DNA of 36,245 nt, taken from positions 1 through 36,245 of the forward strand of contig JAGHUE010000031.1 of assembly GCA_018064985.1 (NCBI GenBank). Direction: 5' to 3'. Shown piece by piece: positions 9,205-20,091 of this stretch. How positions within the stretch are numbered: the stretch's first letter is position 1; each line of letters starts with the position of its first letter. The stretch comes from Candidatus Colicola faecequi. GTDB taxonomy: Bacteria; Bacteroidota; Bacteroidia; Bacteroidales; Paludibacteraceae. A model generated the notes under the pieces. It was not told the origin of the DNA, did no database searches, and worked only from the letters and a program-made list of their open reading frames with translations. The position numbers were made by a program, and so were the translations under genes.

Positions 9205-9495
9205 ATGGCAATTATCATCAAACCGATCGTTACTGAGAAAATGACCGAACTTGGCGAAAAGCTCAATCGCTACGGTTTTCAAGTAGAAAGAACTGCCAAC
9301 AAGGTTCAGATCAAGAAGGCAGTAGAAGAAATGTATAATGTAACGGTAGTTGAGGTTAATACCCTCATCGTAGCTCCGAAGTTGAAGCAGCGCTACACCA
9401 AGGGCGGTCTGATCACCGGCAAGAGCGCTTCTTACAAGAAGGCAATCGTAACCGTTGCAGAAGGTGAAACAATCGATTTTTATAGCAATATCTAA
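9205..9495 (+). CDS. rplW: 50S ribosomal protein L23
   Basis: [54 protein letters not shown]. Confidence 0.98.
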   Translation: MAIIIKPIVTEKMTELGEKLNRYGFQVERTANKVQIKKAVEEMYNVTVVEVNTLIVAPKLKQRYTKGGLITGKSASYKKAIVTVAEGETIDFYSNI

Positions 9496-9500
9496 GCAAA

Positions 9501-10325
<825 letters not shown>

Positions 10326-10346
10326 CCTACTAAATTAGTGTAAATT

Positions 10347-10613
10347 ATGAGCCGTTCATTAAAAAAAGGACCTTTCATCAATCTGAAACTTGAGGAAAAA
10401 GTGATCGCTATGAACGAAAGCGGCAAGAAAGCTGTCGTTAAGACTTGGTCACGCGCCTCTATGATTTCTCCTGATTTCGTAGGTCATACTATCGCAGTTC
10501 ACAATGGTAACAAGTTTATCCCTGTTTACGTAACGGAAAACATGGTAGGTCACAAGCTCGGTGAGTTTGCTCCGACCCGTACGTTCCGTGGTCACTCGGG
10601 TAACCGCAAGTAA
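10347..10613 (+). CDS. rpsS: 30S ribosomal protein S19
   Basis: [49 protein letters not shown]. Confidence 0.99.
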   Translation: MSRSLKKGPFINLKLEEKVIAMNESGKKAVVKTWSRASMISPDFVGHTIAVHNGNKFIPVYVTENMVGHKLGEFAPTRTFRGHSGNRK

Positions 10614-10655
10614 TCCATTGTATTATTCATTAACAAAATTAAAAAGATTAAGACA

Positions 10656-11054
10656 ATGGGTCAAAGAAAATATAAAGCAGCCGAAGCTCGCAAAGAAGCA
10701 CAGAAGACTCTGTACTTTGCAAAGCTCAACAACTGCCCGACTAGCCCCCGCAAGATGCGTCTGATAGCAGACATGATCCGCGGCAAGGAAGTCAACCTGG
10801 CACTTGGCGCACTCAAGTTCTCCACCAAGGAGGCTTCGCGCAAACTCTATACCCTTCTCAAATCTGCAATCGCCAACTGGGAGGTAAAGACCGGTAAGAA
10901 GGCAGATGAGGAGACTCTTTATGTAACGAATATCTACGTAGACGGCGCTGGTTCCCTCAAGCGTCTTCGCACCGCTCCTCAGGGTCGTGGATACCGTATT
11001 CGTAAGCGCTCGAATCACGTTACTGTATTTGTAGATACTAAAAAAGAAGACTAA
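10656..11054 (+). CDS. rplV: 50S ribosomal protein L22
   Basis: [58 protein letters not shown]. Confidence 0.99.
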   Translation: MGQRKYKAAEARKEAQKTLYFAKLNNCPTSPRKMRLIADMIRGKEVNLALGALKFSTKEASRKLYTLLKSAIANWEVKTGKKADEETLYVTNIYVDGAGSLKRLRTAPQGRGYRIRKRSNHVTVFVDTKKED

Positions 11055-11059
11055 TCAAG

Positions 11060-11785
11060 ATGGGACAGAAAATTAATCCAATTAGTAACCGCCTCGGTAT
11101 TGTCCGCGGTTGGGATTCCAACTGGTTCGGCGGTAAGAACTACGGTGACACTATCCTCGAAGATAGCAAGATCAGAGAGTATCTGAATGCCCGTCTTGCA
11201 GAAGCTAGTATTTCCCGTATCGTTATCGAACGTACTCTTAAACTTGTAACTGTTACTGTCTGCACTGCTCGCCCCGGTTTCATCATCGGTAAGGGTGGAC
11301 ATGAAGTTGACAAACTGAAAGAGGAACTCAAGAAAATTACCAAGCAGGATGTTCAGATCAACATCTATGAGGTAAAGCGTCCTGAACTCGACGCAGTCAT
11401 CGTAGGTACGAAGATCGCTCGCCAGCTCGAAGGTAAGATTGCTTACCGTCGTGCAGTAAAGCAGGCAGTAGCTTCTACCATGCGCATGGGTGCCGAAGGT
11501 ATCAAGGTGCAGGTTTCTGGTCGTCTCAACGGTGCTGAAATGGCCCGTAAGGAGATGTACAAGGAAGGCCGTACTCCGCTTCACACTCTCCGTGCTGACA
11601 TCGACTATTGCGAGACCCCGGCAATCACCAAGGTAGGCGCAATCGGTGTAAAGGTATGGATCTGCCGCGGCGAAGTATATGGCAAGAAAGATCTTGCTCC
11701 TAACTTCTCGCAGAAGCAGGAGGCTCCGCGCGGCGAGCATCGCCAGGGCGGTGAAAGAAAAGGTTTCCGCAGAAACAAAAAGTAA
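11060..11785 (+). CDS. rpsC: 30S ribosomal protein S3
   Basis: [32 protein letters not shown] motif GFIIGKGG. Confidence 0.99.
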   Translation: MGQKINPISNRLGIVRGWDSNWFGGKNYGDTILEDSKIREYLNARLAEASISRIVIERTLKLVTVTVCTARPGFIIGKGGHEVDKLKEELKKITKQDVQINIYEVKRPELDAVIVGTKIARQLEGKIAYRRAVKQAVASTMRMGAEGIKVQVSGRLNGAEMARKEMYKEGRTPLHTLRADIDYCETPAITKVGAIGVKVWICRGEVYGKKDLAPNFSQKQEAPRGEHRQGGERKGFRRNKK

Positions 11786-11824
11786 TCCTTTAATTGTTGA
11801 ACTTTTTAAAGTAGACTAGTAATT

Positions 11825-12256
11825 ATGTTACAACCAAAGAAAACAAAATTCCGTCGCCAGCAAAAGGGCCGCATTAAAGGTAATGCGCAGCGTGGCTGCG
11901 AATTGGCTTTCGGTGATTTCGGTATCAAGTCTCTCGGTACCATTTGGCTCACCGGTCGCCAGATCGAAGCTGCCCGTATCGCTGTAACGCGTCATATGCA
12001 ACGTCAAGGCCATGTTTGGATTCGTGTATTCCCGGACAAGCCAATCACCAAGAAGCCTCTTGATGTACGTATGGGTAAAGGTAAAGGTAACCCAGAAGGT
12101 TTCGTAGTACCTTTGGAGCCCGGTCGTATCATCTTCGAGATCGATGGTGTTCCGTTTGATGTAGCAAAGGAGGCTCTCCGTCTCGCCGCTCAGAAACTTC
12201 CTATCACAACTAAGTTCGTCGTACGTCGCGACTATGATCCAACCCAAAATGCTTAA
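11825..12256 (+). CDS. rplP: 50S ribosomal protein L16
   Basis: [37 protein letters not shown]. Confidence 0.99.
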   Translation: MLQPKKTKFRRQQKGRIKGNAQRGCELAFGDFGIKSLGTIWLTGRQIEAARIAVTRHMQRQGHVWIRVFPDKPITKKPLDVRMGKGKGNPEGFVVPLEPGRIIFEIDGVPFDVAKEALRLAAQKLPITTKFVVRRDYDPTQNA

Positions 12257-12264
12257 TTAAGATT

Positions 12265-12459
12265 ATGAAAGCAAAAGAAATTAAAGAATTAACTACTGCT
12301 GAAATTGCTGAGCGCCTCGATGCTGAAAAGGCAAAGCTCAACAACATGAAGCTCAACCACACAATTTCTCCGCTCGACAATCCGCTGCAGATTAGGGAGG
12401 CTCGCAAGACCATCGCACGTCTCGCAACGGAACTTCGTCAGAGAGAATTAACCAAGTAA
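12265..12459 (+). CDS. rpmC: 50S ribosomal protein L29
   Basis: 64 aa [50 protein letters not shown]; position in S10/spc order. Confidence 0.97.
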   Translation: MKAKEIKELTTAEIAERLDAEKAKLNNMKLNHTISPLDNPLQIREARKTIARLATELRQRELTK

Positions 12460-12473
12460 AAATTGATTGTCTC

Positions 12474-12728
12474 ATGGAAAGAAACTTAAGAAAAGAAAGA
12501 GTGGGAGTTGTTACCAGCAATAAGATGGACAAGACTATCGTAGTTGCTGTAAAATGGAAAGAGAAACACCCCATGTATGGTAAGTTTGTCAACAAGACAA
12601 AGAAATACCACGCTCATGACGAGGAGAACACTTGCGGCATCGGTGATACCGTACGCATCATGGAGACCCGTCCGCAGAGCAAAACCAAACGTTGGCGTTT
12701 AACTCAAATTATTGAAAGGGCTAAGTAA
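12474..12728 (+). CDS. rpsQ: 30S ribosomal protein S17
   Basis: [26 protein letters not shown]. Confidence 0.98.
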   Translation: MERNLRKERVGVVTSNKMDKTIVVAVKWKEKHPMYGKFVNKTKKYHAHDEENTCGIGDTVRIMETRPQSKTKRWRLTQIIERAK

Positions 12729-12730
12729 TT

Positions 12731-13096
12731 ATGATACAGACTGAATCTCGTCTTGTTGTCGCTGACAACAGTGGTGCAAAGGAATGCCTCTGCATCCATG
12801 TACTTGGCGGTACCGGCAAGCGTTATGCTACCCTCGGTGATACCATCGTAGTTGCTGTAAAGTCGGTAATTCCTTCTTCTGATATGAAGAACGGTACCGT
12901 AAGCCGTGCAATCGTCGTTCGCGTAAAGAAGGAAGTTCGTCGTCCGGACGGCTCTTACATCCGCTTCGATGACAACGCTTGTGTCCTGATCAATAACGCA
13001 GGTGAACTCCGCGGCAGCCGTATCTTCGGCCCTGTTGCTCGTGAGCTCCGCGCTACCAACATGAAAATTATCTCTCTTGCACCGGAAGTGCTCTAA
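12731..13096 (+). CDS. rplN: 50S ribosomal protein L14
   Basis: [33 protein letters not shown]. Confidence 0.99.
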   Translation: MIQTESRLVVADNSGAKECLCIHVLGGTGKRYATLGDTIVVAVKSVIPSSDMKNGTVSRAIVVRVKKEVRRPDGSYIRFDDNACVLINNAGELRGSRIFGPVARELRATNMKIISLAPEVL

Positions 13097-13126
13097 TCGT
13101 TTCACTCTAAAAATCTAACAAAAGCA

Positions 13127-13435
13127 ATGGCTAAGTTACATATCAAAAAAGGTGATACCGTTTACGTAAACGCAGGTGCAAGCAAGGGCCAGACCGGTAA
13201 GGTACTTGAGGTCCTGGTAGCAGAGAACCGCGCTATCGTAGAAGGCGTAAACCTGGTTTCTAAGTCTCAGAAGCCGAACGCAAAGAACCCTCAGGGTGGT
13301 ATTGTTAAACAAGAGGCTCCTATCCACATCTCCAATCTCAACGTTGTTGAGGACGGCAAGCCGGTACGTGTAGGCCGCGTAGTGAAGGAAGGTAAGCTCG
13401 TACGTGTTTCTAAAAAAACAGGTAAAGAACTTTAA
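13127..13435 (+). CDS. rplX: 50S ribosomal protein L24
   Basis: [29 protein letters not shown]; operon position. Confidence 0.98.
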   Translation: MAKLHIKKGDTVYVNAGASKGQTGKVLEVLVAENRAIVEGVNLVSKSQKPNAKNPQGGIVKQEAPIHISNLNVVEDGKPVRVGRVVKEGKLVRVSKKTGKEL

Positions 13436-13440
13436 TCAAA

Positions 13441-13983
13441 ATGAATACAGCAAGTCTTAAGCAAGATTACAAAGAACGTATCGTTCCGATCTTGATGAAA
13501 GAGTTCGGTTACACTACTGTAATGCAGTGCCCGAAGCTCGAGAAAATTGTCCTCAATCAGGGATTGGGTATCGCTGTAGCCGATAAGAAGATTATCGATG
13601 TAGCTCTTCAGGAGATGACTGCCATCACCGGCCAGAAGGCTGTGGCACCCGATTCGAAGAAGGATATCGCTAACTTCCATGTTCGTAAGAAGATGCCTAT
13701 TGGTGTACGTGTTACCCTCCGTGGCGAGCGTATGTACGAGTTCCTTGAGCGTCTCGTTCGCGTAGCTCTTCCTCGTATCCGCGACTTCAAGGGTATCGAG
13801 AACAAGCTTGACGGCCGTGGCAACTATACCCTCGGTATCCAGGAGCAGATCATCTTCCCTGAAATCAACATCGATAACATCACCAAATTGCTGGGTATGA
13901 ACATTACGTTCGTTACCACCGCGAATACTGATGAAGAGGGCTTTGCTCTCCTTCGCGAATTTGGTTTACCTTTTAAAAAGTAA
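13441..13983 (+). CDS. rplE: 50S ribosomal protein L5
   Basis: [54 protein letters not shown]. Confidence 0.99.
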   Translation: MNTASLKQDYKERIVPILMKEFGYTTVMQCPKLEKIVLNQGLGIAVADKKIIDVALQEMTAITGQKAVAPDSKKDIANFHVRKKMPIGVRVTLRGERMYEFLERLVRVALPRIRDFKGIENKLDGRGNYTLGIQEQIIFPEINIDNITKLLGMNITFVTTANTDEEGFALLREFGLPFKK

Positions 13984-13989
13984 TACATC

Positions 13990-14259
13990 ATGGCAAAGGA
14001 ATCAATGAAAGCCCGCGAGGTAAAGCGTGCAAAGCTCTGCGCTAAGTATGCAGAAAAGCGCGCTCAGCTCCTCAAGGATGGTGACTACGAAGGTCTCCAG
14101 CTCCTGCCTAAGAACGCTTCTCCAGTTCGTCTCCACAACCGCTGCAAGATTACCGGTCGTCCGAAAGGCTATATGCGCGTATTCGGTTTGAGCCGTATCC
14201 AGTTCCGTGAGATGGCTTCTAAGGGTCTTATCCCTGGCGTAAAGAAGGCAAGTTGGTAA
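13990..14259 (+). CDS. rpsN: 30S ribosomal protein S14
   Basis: [63 protein letters not shown]. Confidence 0.99.
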   Translation: MAKESMKAREVKRAKLCAKYAEKRAQLLKDGDYEGLQLLPKNASPVRLHNRCKITGRPKGYMRVFGLSRIQFREMASKGLIPGVKKASW

Positions 14260-14271
14260 ATTAACGAAAAA

Positions 14272-14306
14272 TCCGCATTTGGCTGACAAAATCAGCCAAA
14301 TGCGGA
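14272..14306. terminator. 15-bp perfect hairpin in the rpsN-rpsH gap; canonical terminator layout only on the minus strand
   Basis: TCCGCATTTGGCTGA-CAAAA-TCAGCCAAATGCGGA; reverse complement is followed by TTTTTCG, plus side is followed by CAAATCTCC. Confidence 0.7.
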
Positions 14307-14471
14307 CAAATCTCCTTTCTGCAGTGTATTTTTGCTGATTTGGCCCGATTATTGAAGGTTGAAAAGTGTAAGAATAATAGTGCGGAAATGGCAGAATAGT
14401 GTCAGTTCGGCACTATCTTGGTGTGAAAGTTGGCCGTATTAAGACGGCAGCTGAATATAAGTTTAATAAAT

Positions 14472-14495
14472 ATTGTCCCGACAGGCGGGATCAAT
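14472..14495 (+). promoter_or_regulatory. Hairpin just upstream of rpsH start (candidate translational control element)
   Basis: ATTG-TCCCG / CGGGA-T-CAAT stem with one bulged T, loop ACAGG, ending 8 nt before the ATG. Confidence 0.5.
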
Positions 14496-14503
14496 TTAGT
14501 TTT

Positions 14504-14899
14504 ATGACAGATCCAATCGCAGATTATCTGACTCGACTCAGAAATGCAATCAAAGCTGGTCATCGCGTTGTTGAAGTGCCGGCATCGAATCTGAAGAAAG
14601 AGATCACTCGAATCTTGTTCGAGAAGGGTTATATCCTTTCTTACAAGTTCGTAGAGGATGGCCCTCAAGGCACTATCAAGATTGCCTTGAAGTATGATCC
14701 GGTTAACAAAGTTAACGCCATCAAGTCTTTAACCCGTGTATCTACCCCAGGTCTTCGTCAGTATGTAGGTTATCGTGAGATGCCGCGCGTACTCAACGGC
14801 CTCGGTATCGCTATCCTTTCTACTTCTAAGGGTGTGATGACCAACAAAGAGGCTCTCGGCCAGAAGCTTGGCGGTGAAGTTATTTGCTACGTATATTAA
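14504..14899 (+). CDS. rpsH: 30S ribosomal protein S8
   Basis: MTDPIADYLTRLRNAIKAGHRVVEVPASNLKKEITRILFEKGYI; ORF track extends to 14399 but S8 homology starts at 14504. Confidence 0.97.
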   Translation: MTDPIADYLTRLRNAIKAGHRVVEVPASNLKKEITRILFEKGYILSYKFVEDGPQGTIKIALKYDPVNKVNAIKSLTRVSTPGLRQYVGYREMPRVLNGLGIAILSTSKGVMTNKEALGQKLGGEVICYVY

Positions 14900-14900
14900 T

Positions 14901-14906
14901 AGGAGG
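14901..14906 (+). promoter_or_regulatory. Strong Shine-Dalgarno motif AGGAGG upstream of rplF
   Basis: ATAGGAGGTTACAAGTATG; 8 nt between motif and start. Confidence 0.85.
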
Positions 14907-14914
14907 TTACAAGT

Positions 14915-15469
14915 ATGTCAAGAATTGGTAAATTGCCTATCGCTATTCCTGCTGGTGTAACTGTTACTGTTGATGCAGAAAACGTAGTTACCGTAAAAGG
15001 TCCGAAGGGAACCCTCATTCAGGCTGTAAATCCCCTTATTTCCGTAAATGTAGAAGGCGCAGTTTGCACCATAACTCGTCCGAACGACGAAAAGGAAGCT
15101 CGTTCTCTCCATGGTCTTTATCGTGCACTCATCCACAACATGGTTGTTGGTGTATCTGAAGGCTACAAGAAGACCCTCGAGCTCGTCGGTGTAGGTTACC
15201 GTGTAGAAAATCAGGGTAATCTTCTGCAGTTTGCTCTCGGCTATACTCACCCGATTTATCTCATGCTTCCGGCAGAGGTAAAGGTTGAGACCAAGTCTGA
15301 GCGTAACCAGAACCCTCTCGTAATCCTCGAATCTGCAGACAAGCAGCTCCTTGGCCAGATTTGCGCTAAGATCCGCTCGTTCCGCAAGCCTGAACCGTAT
15401 AAGGGTAAGGGTGTTAAGTTCCAGGGTGAAATTATTCGTCGTAAAGCTGGTAAGTCGGCTGGTAAGTAA
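14915..15469 (+). CDS. rplF: 50S ribosomal protein L6
   Basis: MSRIGKLPIAIPAGVTVTVDAENVVTVKGPKGTL. Confidence 0.99.
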   Translation: MSRIGKLPIAIPAGVTVTVDAENVVTVKGPKGTLIQAVNPLISVNVEGAVCTITRPNDEKEARSLHGLYRALIHNMVVGVSEGYKKTLELVGVGYRVENQGNLLQFALGYTHPIYLMLPAEVKVETKSERNQNPLVILESADKQLLGQICAKIRSFRKPEPYKGKGVKFQGEIIRRKAGKSAGK

Positions 15470-15489
15470 TTTTTAATCAGTAAATTATT

Positions 15490-15834
15490 ATGAATCAGAA
15501 AATAGAAAGAAGACTTAAGATTAAGGCTCATATCCGTACTATCGTAAGTGGTACCGCTGAGCGTCCGCGTCTCACTGTATTCCGCTCTAACAGCCAGATC
15601 TACGCACAGGTAATCGACGACACTAAGGGTGTAACGCTTGCATCTGCATCTTCTCTGGCTATCAAAGATCAAATTACCAAAACTGAGAAAGCCGCTCTCG
15701 TTGGCAAGGCAGTAGCAGAGGCTGCTATCAAGGCCGGCGTTACCGCAGTCGTATTCGACCGTAACGGTTATCTCTATCATGGTCGTGTTAAACAACTTGC
15801 TGATGCCGCTCGCGAAGCTGGCCTCAACTTCTAA
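15490..15834 (+). CDS. rplR: 50S ribosomal protein L18
   Basis: [63 protein letters not shown]. Confidence 0.98.
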   Translation: MNQKIERRLKIKAHIRTIVSGTAERPRLTVFRSNSQIYAQVIDDTKGVTLASASSLAIKDQITKTEKAALVGKAVAEAAIKAGVTAVVFDRNGYLYHGRVKQLADAAREAGLNF

Positions 15835-15837
15835 TAA

Positions 15838-16356
15838 ATGGTGAATAATATGAATAGAGTTAAAACCACAAATGACCTGGAGCTCCAGGAGCGCCTCGTT
15901 GCTGTAAACCGTGTAACGAAAGTTACCAAAGGTGGTCGTACTTTCACGTTTGCAGCCATTGTAGTAGTTGGTAACGGCAACGGTATCGTAGGCTGGGGCC
16001 TCGGTAAGGCAGGTGAAGTTACTGCAGCTATCTCTAAGGGTACTGAGTCTGCAAAGAAGAACCTCATTCAGGTTCCGGTACTCAACGGTACTATTCCTCA
16101 CGAGCAGACCGCTAAGTTCGGTGGCGCTCAGGTTCTCCTGAAGCCGGCTTCTCACGGTACCGGTGTAAAGGCAGGTGGTGCTATGCGTGCCGTACTCGAG
16201 TCTGTAGGTGTAACCGACGTGTTGGCAAAGTCTAAGGGTTCTTCTAACCCTCACAACCTCGTTAAGGCTACTATCGAAGCTCTCGGTGAGCTCCGTGACG
16301 CTAAGATGGTTGCTGCTAACCGTGGCGTAAGCCTCTCTACTGTGTTCAATGGTTAA
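15838..16356 (+). CDS. rpsE: 30S ribosomal protein S5
   Basis: [43 protein letters not shown]. Confidence 0.99.
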   Translation: MVNNMNRVKTTNDLELQERLVAVNRVTKVTKGGRTFTFAAIVVVGNGNGIVGWGLGKAGEVTAAISKGTESAKKNLIQVPVLNGTIPHEQTAKFGGAQVLLKPASHGTGVKAGGAMRAVLESVGVTDVLAKSKGSSNPHNLVKATIEALGELRDAKMVAANRGVSLSTVFNG

Positions 16357-16397
16357 TGCAAACGAATCAACAATAATTTTATTAAATTGTACAAATT

Positions 16398-16574
16398 ATG
16401 GCAACTATTAAATTAATGCAGGTTCGCAGCATCATCAAGGCTCCAAAGAACCAGAAGCTCATTATGGAGGCTCTCGGCTTCAAGCACATGAATCAGGTGG
16501 TTGAGCACGAAGCTACCCCGTCCATCCTTGGTATGGCAAACAAGGTAAAGCACCTTGTAAAAGTAATTGATTAA
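16398..16574 (+). CDS. rpmD: 50S ribosomal protein L30 (58 aa, absent from ORF track)
   Basis: Manual translation MATIKLMQVRSIIKAPKNQKLIMEALGFKHMNQVVEHEATPSILGMANKVKHLVKVID; between rpsE and rplO. Confidence 0.96.
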   Translation: MATIKLMQVRSIIKAPKNQKLIMEALGFKHMNQVVEHEATPSILGMANKVKHLVKVID

Positions 16575-16636
16575 TTAATCGACGCATCTCGGGCGATAGG
16601 GCTATCCGAGTCCGAGATGCCTTAAATATTTGTAAA

Positions 16637-17083
16637 ATGGAACTTTATAATCTCACTCCAGCCGCAGGCTCTACTCACTCAGAAAAACGTATCGGTCGTG
16701 GTGCCGGTTCCGGTAAGGGTGGTACTTCTACCCGCGGTCACAAGGGTGCTAAGTCTCGCTCCGGTTATTCTAAGAAGATCGGCTTTGAAGGTGGTCAGAT
16801 GCCTATTCAGCGTCGTCTTCCGAAGTTTGGCTTCAAGAATATCAACCATGTTGAGTACAAGGCTATCAACCTTTCTACTATCCAGGCTCTCGCTGAAGGC
16901 CTCAACGTAGAGAAGATTGGTCTTGCAGAACTTCAGGCTGCAGGTTTCGTTAACAAGACCGCTCTTGTTAAGATTCTCGGCAATGGTACTCTTACCGCAA
17001 AGGTAACCGTAGAGGCTCATGCTTTCTCGAAAACTGCAGAGGCTGCTATCGTAGCAGCTGGCGGTCAGGCCGTAAAACTCTAA
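16637..17083 (+). CDS. rplO: 50S ribosomal protein L15
   Basis: MELYNLTPAAGSTHSEKRIGRGAGSGKGGTSTRGHKGAKSRSGY. Confidence 0.99.
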   Translation: MELYNLTPAAGSTHSEKRIGRGAGSGKGGTSTRGHKGAKSRSGYSKKIGFEGGQMPIQRRLPKFGFKNINHVEYKAINLSTIQALAEGLNVEKIGLAELQAAGFVNKTALVKILGNGTLTAKVTVEAHAFSKTAEAAIVAAGGQAVKL

Positions 17084-17151
17084 TAAGTTTTATGAGTACC
17101 TTCCGCTGAAAGTTTTCGGCGACTTAGGTCTCTGTTAAACCCCAAGATTTT

Positions 17152-18489
17152 ATGAAATTCATTGAAACAATCAAGAATATCTGGAAGATAGAAGATCTCC
17201 GCAAGCGTTTGTTGACCACTTTTATTTTCGTGCTCATCTACCGTTTCGGTTCTTTCATCGTTCTTCCGGGTATCGATCCTACAGCGCTCGGCGCTCTGCG
17301 TGCTCAAACCGCAGGCGGTCTTATGGCTCTCTTGGATATGTTCTCTGGTGGCGCATTCTCCAACGCATCTATTTTTGCGCTCGGTATCATGCCGTACATC
17401 TCTGCATCGATTATTATCCAGCTGCTTACCATTGCAGTTCCGTATTTTCAGAAGATGCAGCAGGAAGGTGAATCCGGTCGTCAGAAAATGAACCAGATCA
17501 CTCGCTATCTCACCGTAGCTATTCTGGTGCTCCAAGGCCCGAGTTACTTAGTCAACCTGTCTGTACAGATGGCTGCAGTAGGCGCTCCGCTGACTATCGG
17601 TTTCAACTGGTTTACAATCTCTTCCACCATCATCCTTTGCGCAGGCTCTATGTTTGTGATGTGGTTGGGTGAGCGTATTACCGACCGTGGTGTAGGTAAT
17701 GGTATTTCCTTCATCATTCTTATTGGTATCATCGCTCGTTTCCCGGGCGCTATCATTCAGGAGTTCTCTTCTCGTTTGAACGAAGGTGGCGGTCTGGTTG
17801 TATTCCTGGCTGAGATCATCATTCTTCTTCTCGTGTTCGCAGCAGCTATCATGCTTGTTCAGGGCACCCGCAAGATCCCCGTACAATATGCTAAGCGTAT
17901 GGTTGGCAACAAGCAGTATGGTGGCGTTCGTCAGTATATCCCTCTTAAGGTAAATGCTGCTAACGTAATGCCGATCATTTTTGCTCAGGCTATCATGTTC
18001 ATTCCTATCATGATTGCCGGCTTTACCACCGATGGCTCAAGCAATTTCGTACGTGCTTTCTCTGATAACAATGGTTTCTGGTATAACTTCGTATTCTTCC
18101 TGCTCATCATTGCTTTCACCTATTTCTACACTGCTATTATCATCAATCCGCAGCAGATGGCAGAATCCTTGAAGCAGAACAATGGCTTCATTCCCGGCGT
18201 TAAGCCCGGCAAGAAGACTGCAGAGTTTATTGATACCATCATGTCTCGCATCACCCTCCCGGGAAGTATATTCCTCGGTGTAATCGCAGTTCTTCCGGCA
18301 TTTGCCCGTCTCTGCGGTGTCAGCATGTCTTTCGCACAATTCTTTGGCGGAACCTCGTTGCTGATTATGGTTGGTGTAATTCTTGATACTCTTCAGCAAA
18401 TTGAGAGCCACCTCTTGATGCGCCACTATGACGGTTTCTTTGAGAACGGTTTCCGTATCAAAGGTCGTTCGGGTGCGATGGCATATTAA
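17152..18489 (+). CDS. secY: Preprotein translocase subunit SecY
   Basis: LRKRLLTTFIFVLIYRFGSFIVLPGID..ALGIMPYISASIIIQLL; 445 aa multispanning. Confidence 0.98.
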   Translation: MKFIETIKNIWKIEDLRKRLLTTFIFVLIYRFGSFIVLPGIDPTALGALRAQTAGGLMALLDMFSGGAFSNASIFALGIMPYISASIIIQLLTIAVPYFQKMQQEGESGRQKMNQITRYLTVAILVLQGPSYLVNLSVQMAAVGAPLTIGFNWFTISSTIILCAGSMFVMWLGERITDRGVGNGISFIILIGIIARFPGAIIQEFSSRLNEGGGLVVFLAEIIILLLVFAAAIMLVQGTRKIPVQYAKRMVGNKQYGGVRQYIPLKVNAANVMPIIFAQAIMFIPIMIAGFTTDGSSNFVRAFSDNNGFWYNFVFFLLIIAFTYFYTAIIINPQQMAESLKQNNGFIPGVKPGKKTAEFIDTIMSRITLPGSIFLGVIAVLPAFARLCGVSMSFAQFFGGTSLLIMVGVILDTLQQIESHLLMRHYDGFFENGFRIKGRSGAMAY

Positions 18490-18506
18490 TCAAGTTTTCG
18501 CGTAGG

Positions 18507-19292
18507 ATGATTTTTCTCAAGACTGACGAAGAAATCGAACTGATGCGCGAAAGCAACAAACTCCTGGGGATGGCCTATGGCGAAGTAGCCAAGGCCATTG
18601 CCCCCGGAGTTTCTACTGCGCAATTAGACAGGATAGCAGAAGAGTTCATTCGTGACCATGGTGGAATACCCTCCTGCAAGGGTTATTACGGTTACCCCGC
18701 AACTCTTTGCACTTCGGTAAATGAGGTGGTTGTCCATGGCATTCCTTCCGAGAAGGTAATCCTGAAGGATGGCGATATCATTTCAATCGACGGCTGCGTA
18801 TTGCTCAACGGTTTCCAAGCCGACTCTGCTTATACGTTTCCTGTAGGGGACGTCAATGCGGAGACGATGCGACTTTTACGCACCACAAAAGAGTGCTTGG
18901 CACTAGGTGTGGAGCAAGCCATTGCCGGCAAACGTCTCGGTGATATCGGCTTTGCAGTTCAGCACCATGCTGAGTCTGCAGGTTTTTCTGTTGTTCGCGA
19001 GTTTGTCGGACACGGCATAGGCCGCGAGATGCACGAAGATCCTGAAGTGCCGAACTACGGCCGCAGAGGCAACGGCATTGTCTTAAAGGACGGTATGTGC
19101 ATCTGCATTGAACCGATGATTTGTCAAGGACGTCGCAACCTCATTTTTGAGGCTGACGAATGGACTACTCGCACGGCAGACCGCAAACCGGCAGCTCACT
19201 ACGAATATTCCATAGCCGTGAGAAACGGCAAGGCAGATATCCTTTCTACATTCGATTACATCAAGGAAGTTCTCGGCGATAGATTCATCTAA
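18507..19292 (+). CDS. map: Type I methionyl aminopeptidase
   Basis: GYYGYPATLCTSVNEVVVHGIPSEKVILKDGDIISID..FVGHGIGREMHEDPEVPNYG. Confidence 0.98.
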   Translation: MIFLKTDEEIELMRESNKLLGMAYGEVAKAIAPGVSTAQLDRIAEEFIRDHGGIPSCKGYYGYPATLCTSVNEVVVHGIPSEKVILKDGDIISIDGCVLLNGFQADSAYTFPVGDVNAETMRLLRTTKECLALGVEQAIAGKRLGDIGFAVQHHAESAGFSVVREFVGHGIGREMHEDPEVPNYGRRGNGIVLKDGMCICIEPMICQGRRNLIFEADEWTTRTADRKPAAHYEYSIAVRNGKADILSTFDYIKEVLGDRFI

Positions 19293-19312
19293 GCAACAAC
19301 TAAATCATTAAT

Positions 19313-19531
19313 ATGGCAAAACAAGATTCAATTGAGGTTGACGGCACGATCACAGAGGCATTGTCGAATGCAATGTTTCGTGTAACGCTGGAAAGCGGTC
19401 ATGTGATTACGGCACATATCTCTGGCAAAATGCGCATGCATTACATCAAGATTCTTCCTGGTGACAAGGTGCGCGTGGAGATGAGTCCGTATGATTTGAC
19501 CAAAGGACGCATTTCATTCCGTTATAAATAA
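19313..19531 (+). CDS. infA: Translation initiation factor IF-1
   Basis: [72 protein letters not shown]. Confidence 0.99.
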   Translation: MAKQDSIEVDGTITEALSNAMFRVTLESGHVITAHISGKMRMHYIKILPGDKVRVEMSPYDLTKGRISFRYK

Positions 19532-19544
19532 TACTCTTACTCTC

Positions 19545-19661
19545 ATGAAAGTAAAAGCTTCTATCAAGCGCCGTAACGACGACTGCAAGATTGTTCGTCG
19601 CAAAGGCCACCTTTATGTTATTAACAAAAAGAATCCTAAAATGAAGATGCGTCAAGGATAA
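19545..19661 (+). CDS. rpmJ: 50S ribosomal protein L36 (38 aa, absent from ORF track)
   Basis: Manual translation [38 protein letters not shown] between infA and rpsM. Confidence 0.97.
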   Translation: MKVKASIKRRNDDCKIVRRKGHLYVINKKNPKMKMRQG

Positions 19662-19710
19662 GCGCTCTTTTTAGGAAATTATTTACAAATTTATCCACTA
19701 GTATAGAATT

Positions 19711-20091
19711 ATGGCTATAAGAATTGTCGGTGTAGATCTACCCCAGAATAAGATCGGGGAAGTCGGTTTGACTTACATCTACGGAATAGGTCGTAGCAGT
19801 GCTAAGAAAATCTTGGCTGAGGCAGGCGTTGACCCAAGCATCAAAGTACAGGATTGGACAGACGACCAAGCAGCTAAAATCCGTGAGATCATCGGTGCTA
19901 ACTACAAAGTTGAAGGTGATCTTCGTTCGGAAGTTCAGTTGAACATCAAACGTTTGATGGATATCGGTTGTTACCGTGGTGTTCGCCATCGTATCGGTCT
20001 TCCAGTACGCGGTCAGTCGACCAAGAACAACGCTCGTACCCGTAAAGGTAAAAAGAAAACTGTTGCAAACAAGAAGAAAGCAACGAAGTAA
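19711..20091 (+). CDS. rpsM: 30S ribosomal protein S13
   Basis: [64 protein letters not shown]. Confidence 0.99.
   Translation: MAIRIVGVDLPQNKIGEVGLTYIYGIGRSSAKKILAEAGVDPSIKVQDWTDDQAAKIREIIGANYKVEGDLRSEVQLNIKRLMDIGCYRGVRHRIGLPVRGQSTKNNARTRKGKKKTVANKKKATK

Noticed and set aside
14399-14503. GTG-initiated N-terminal extension of S8
   Set aside because: Canonical S8 begins MTDPIADYLTR at 14504; the upstream segment contains a leader hairpin.
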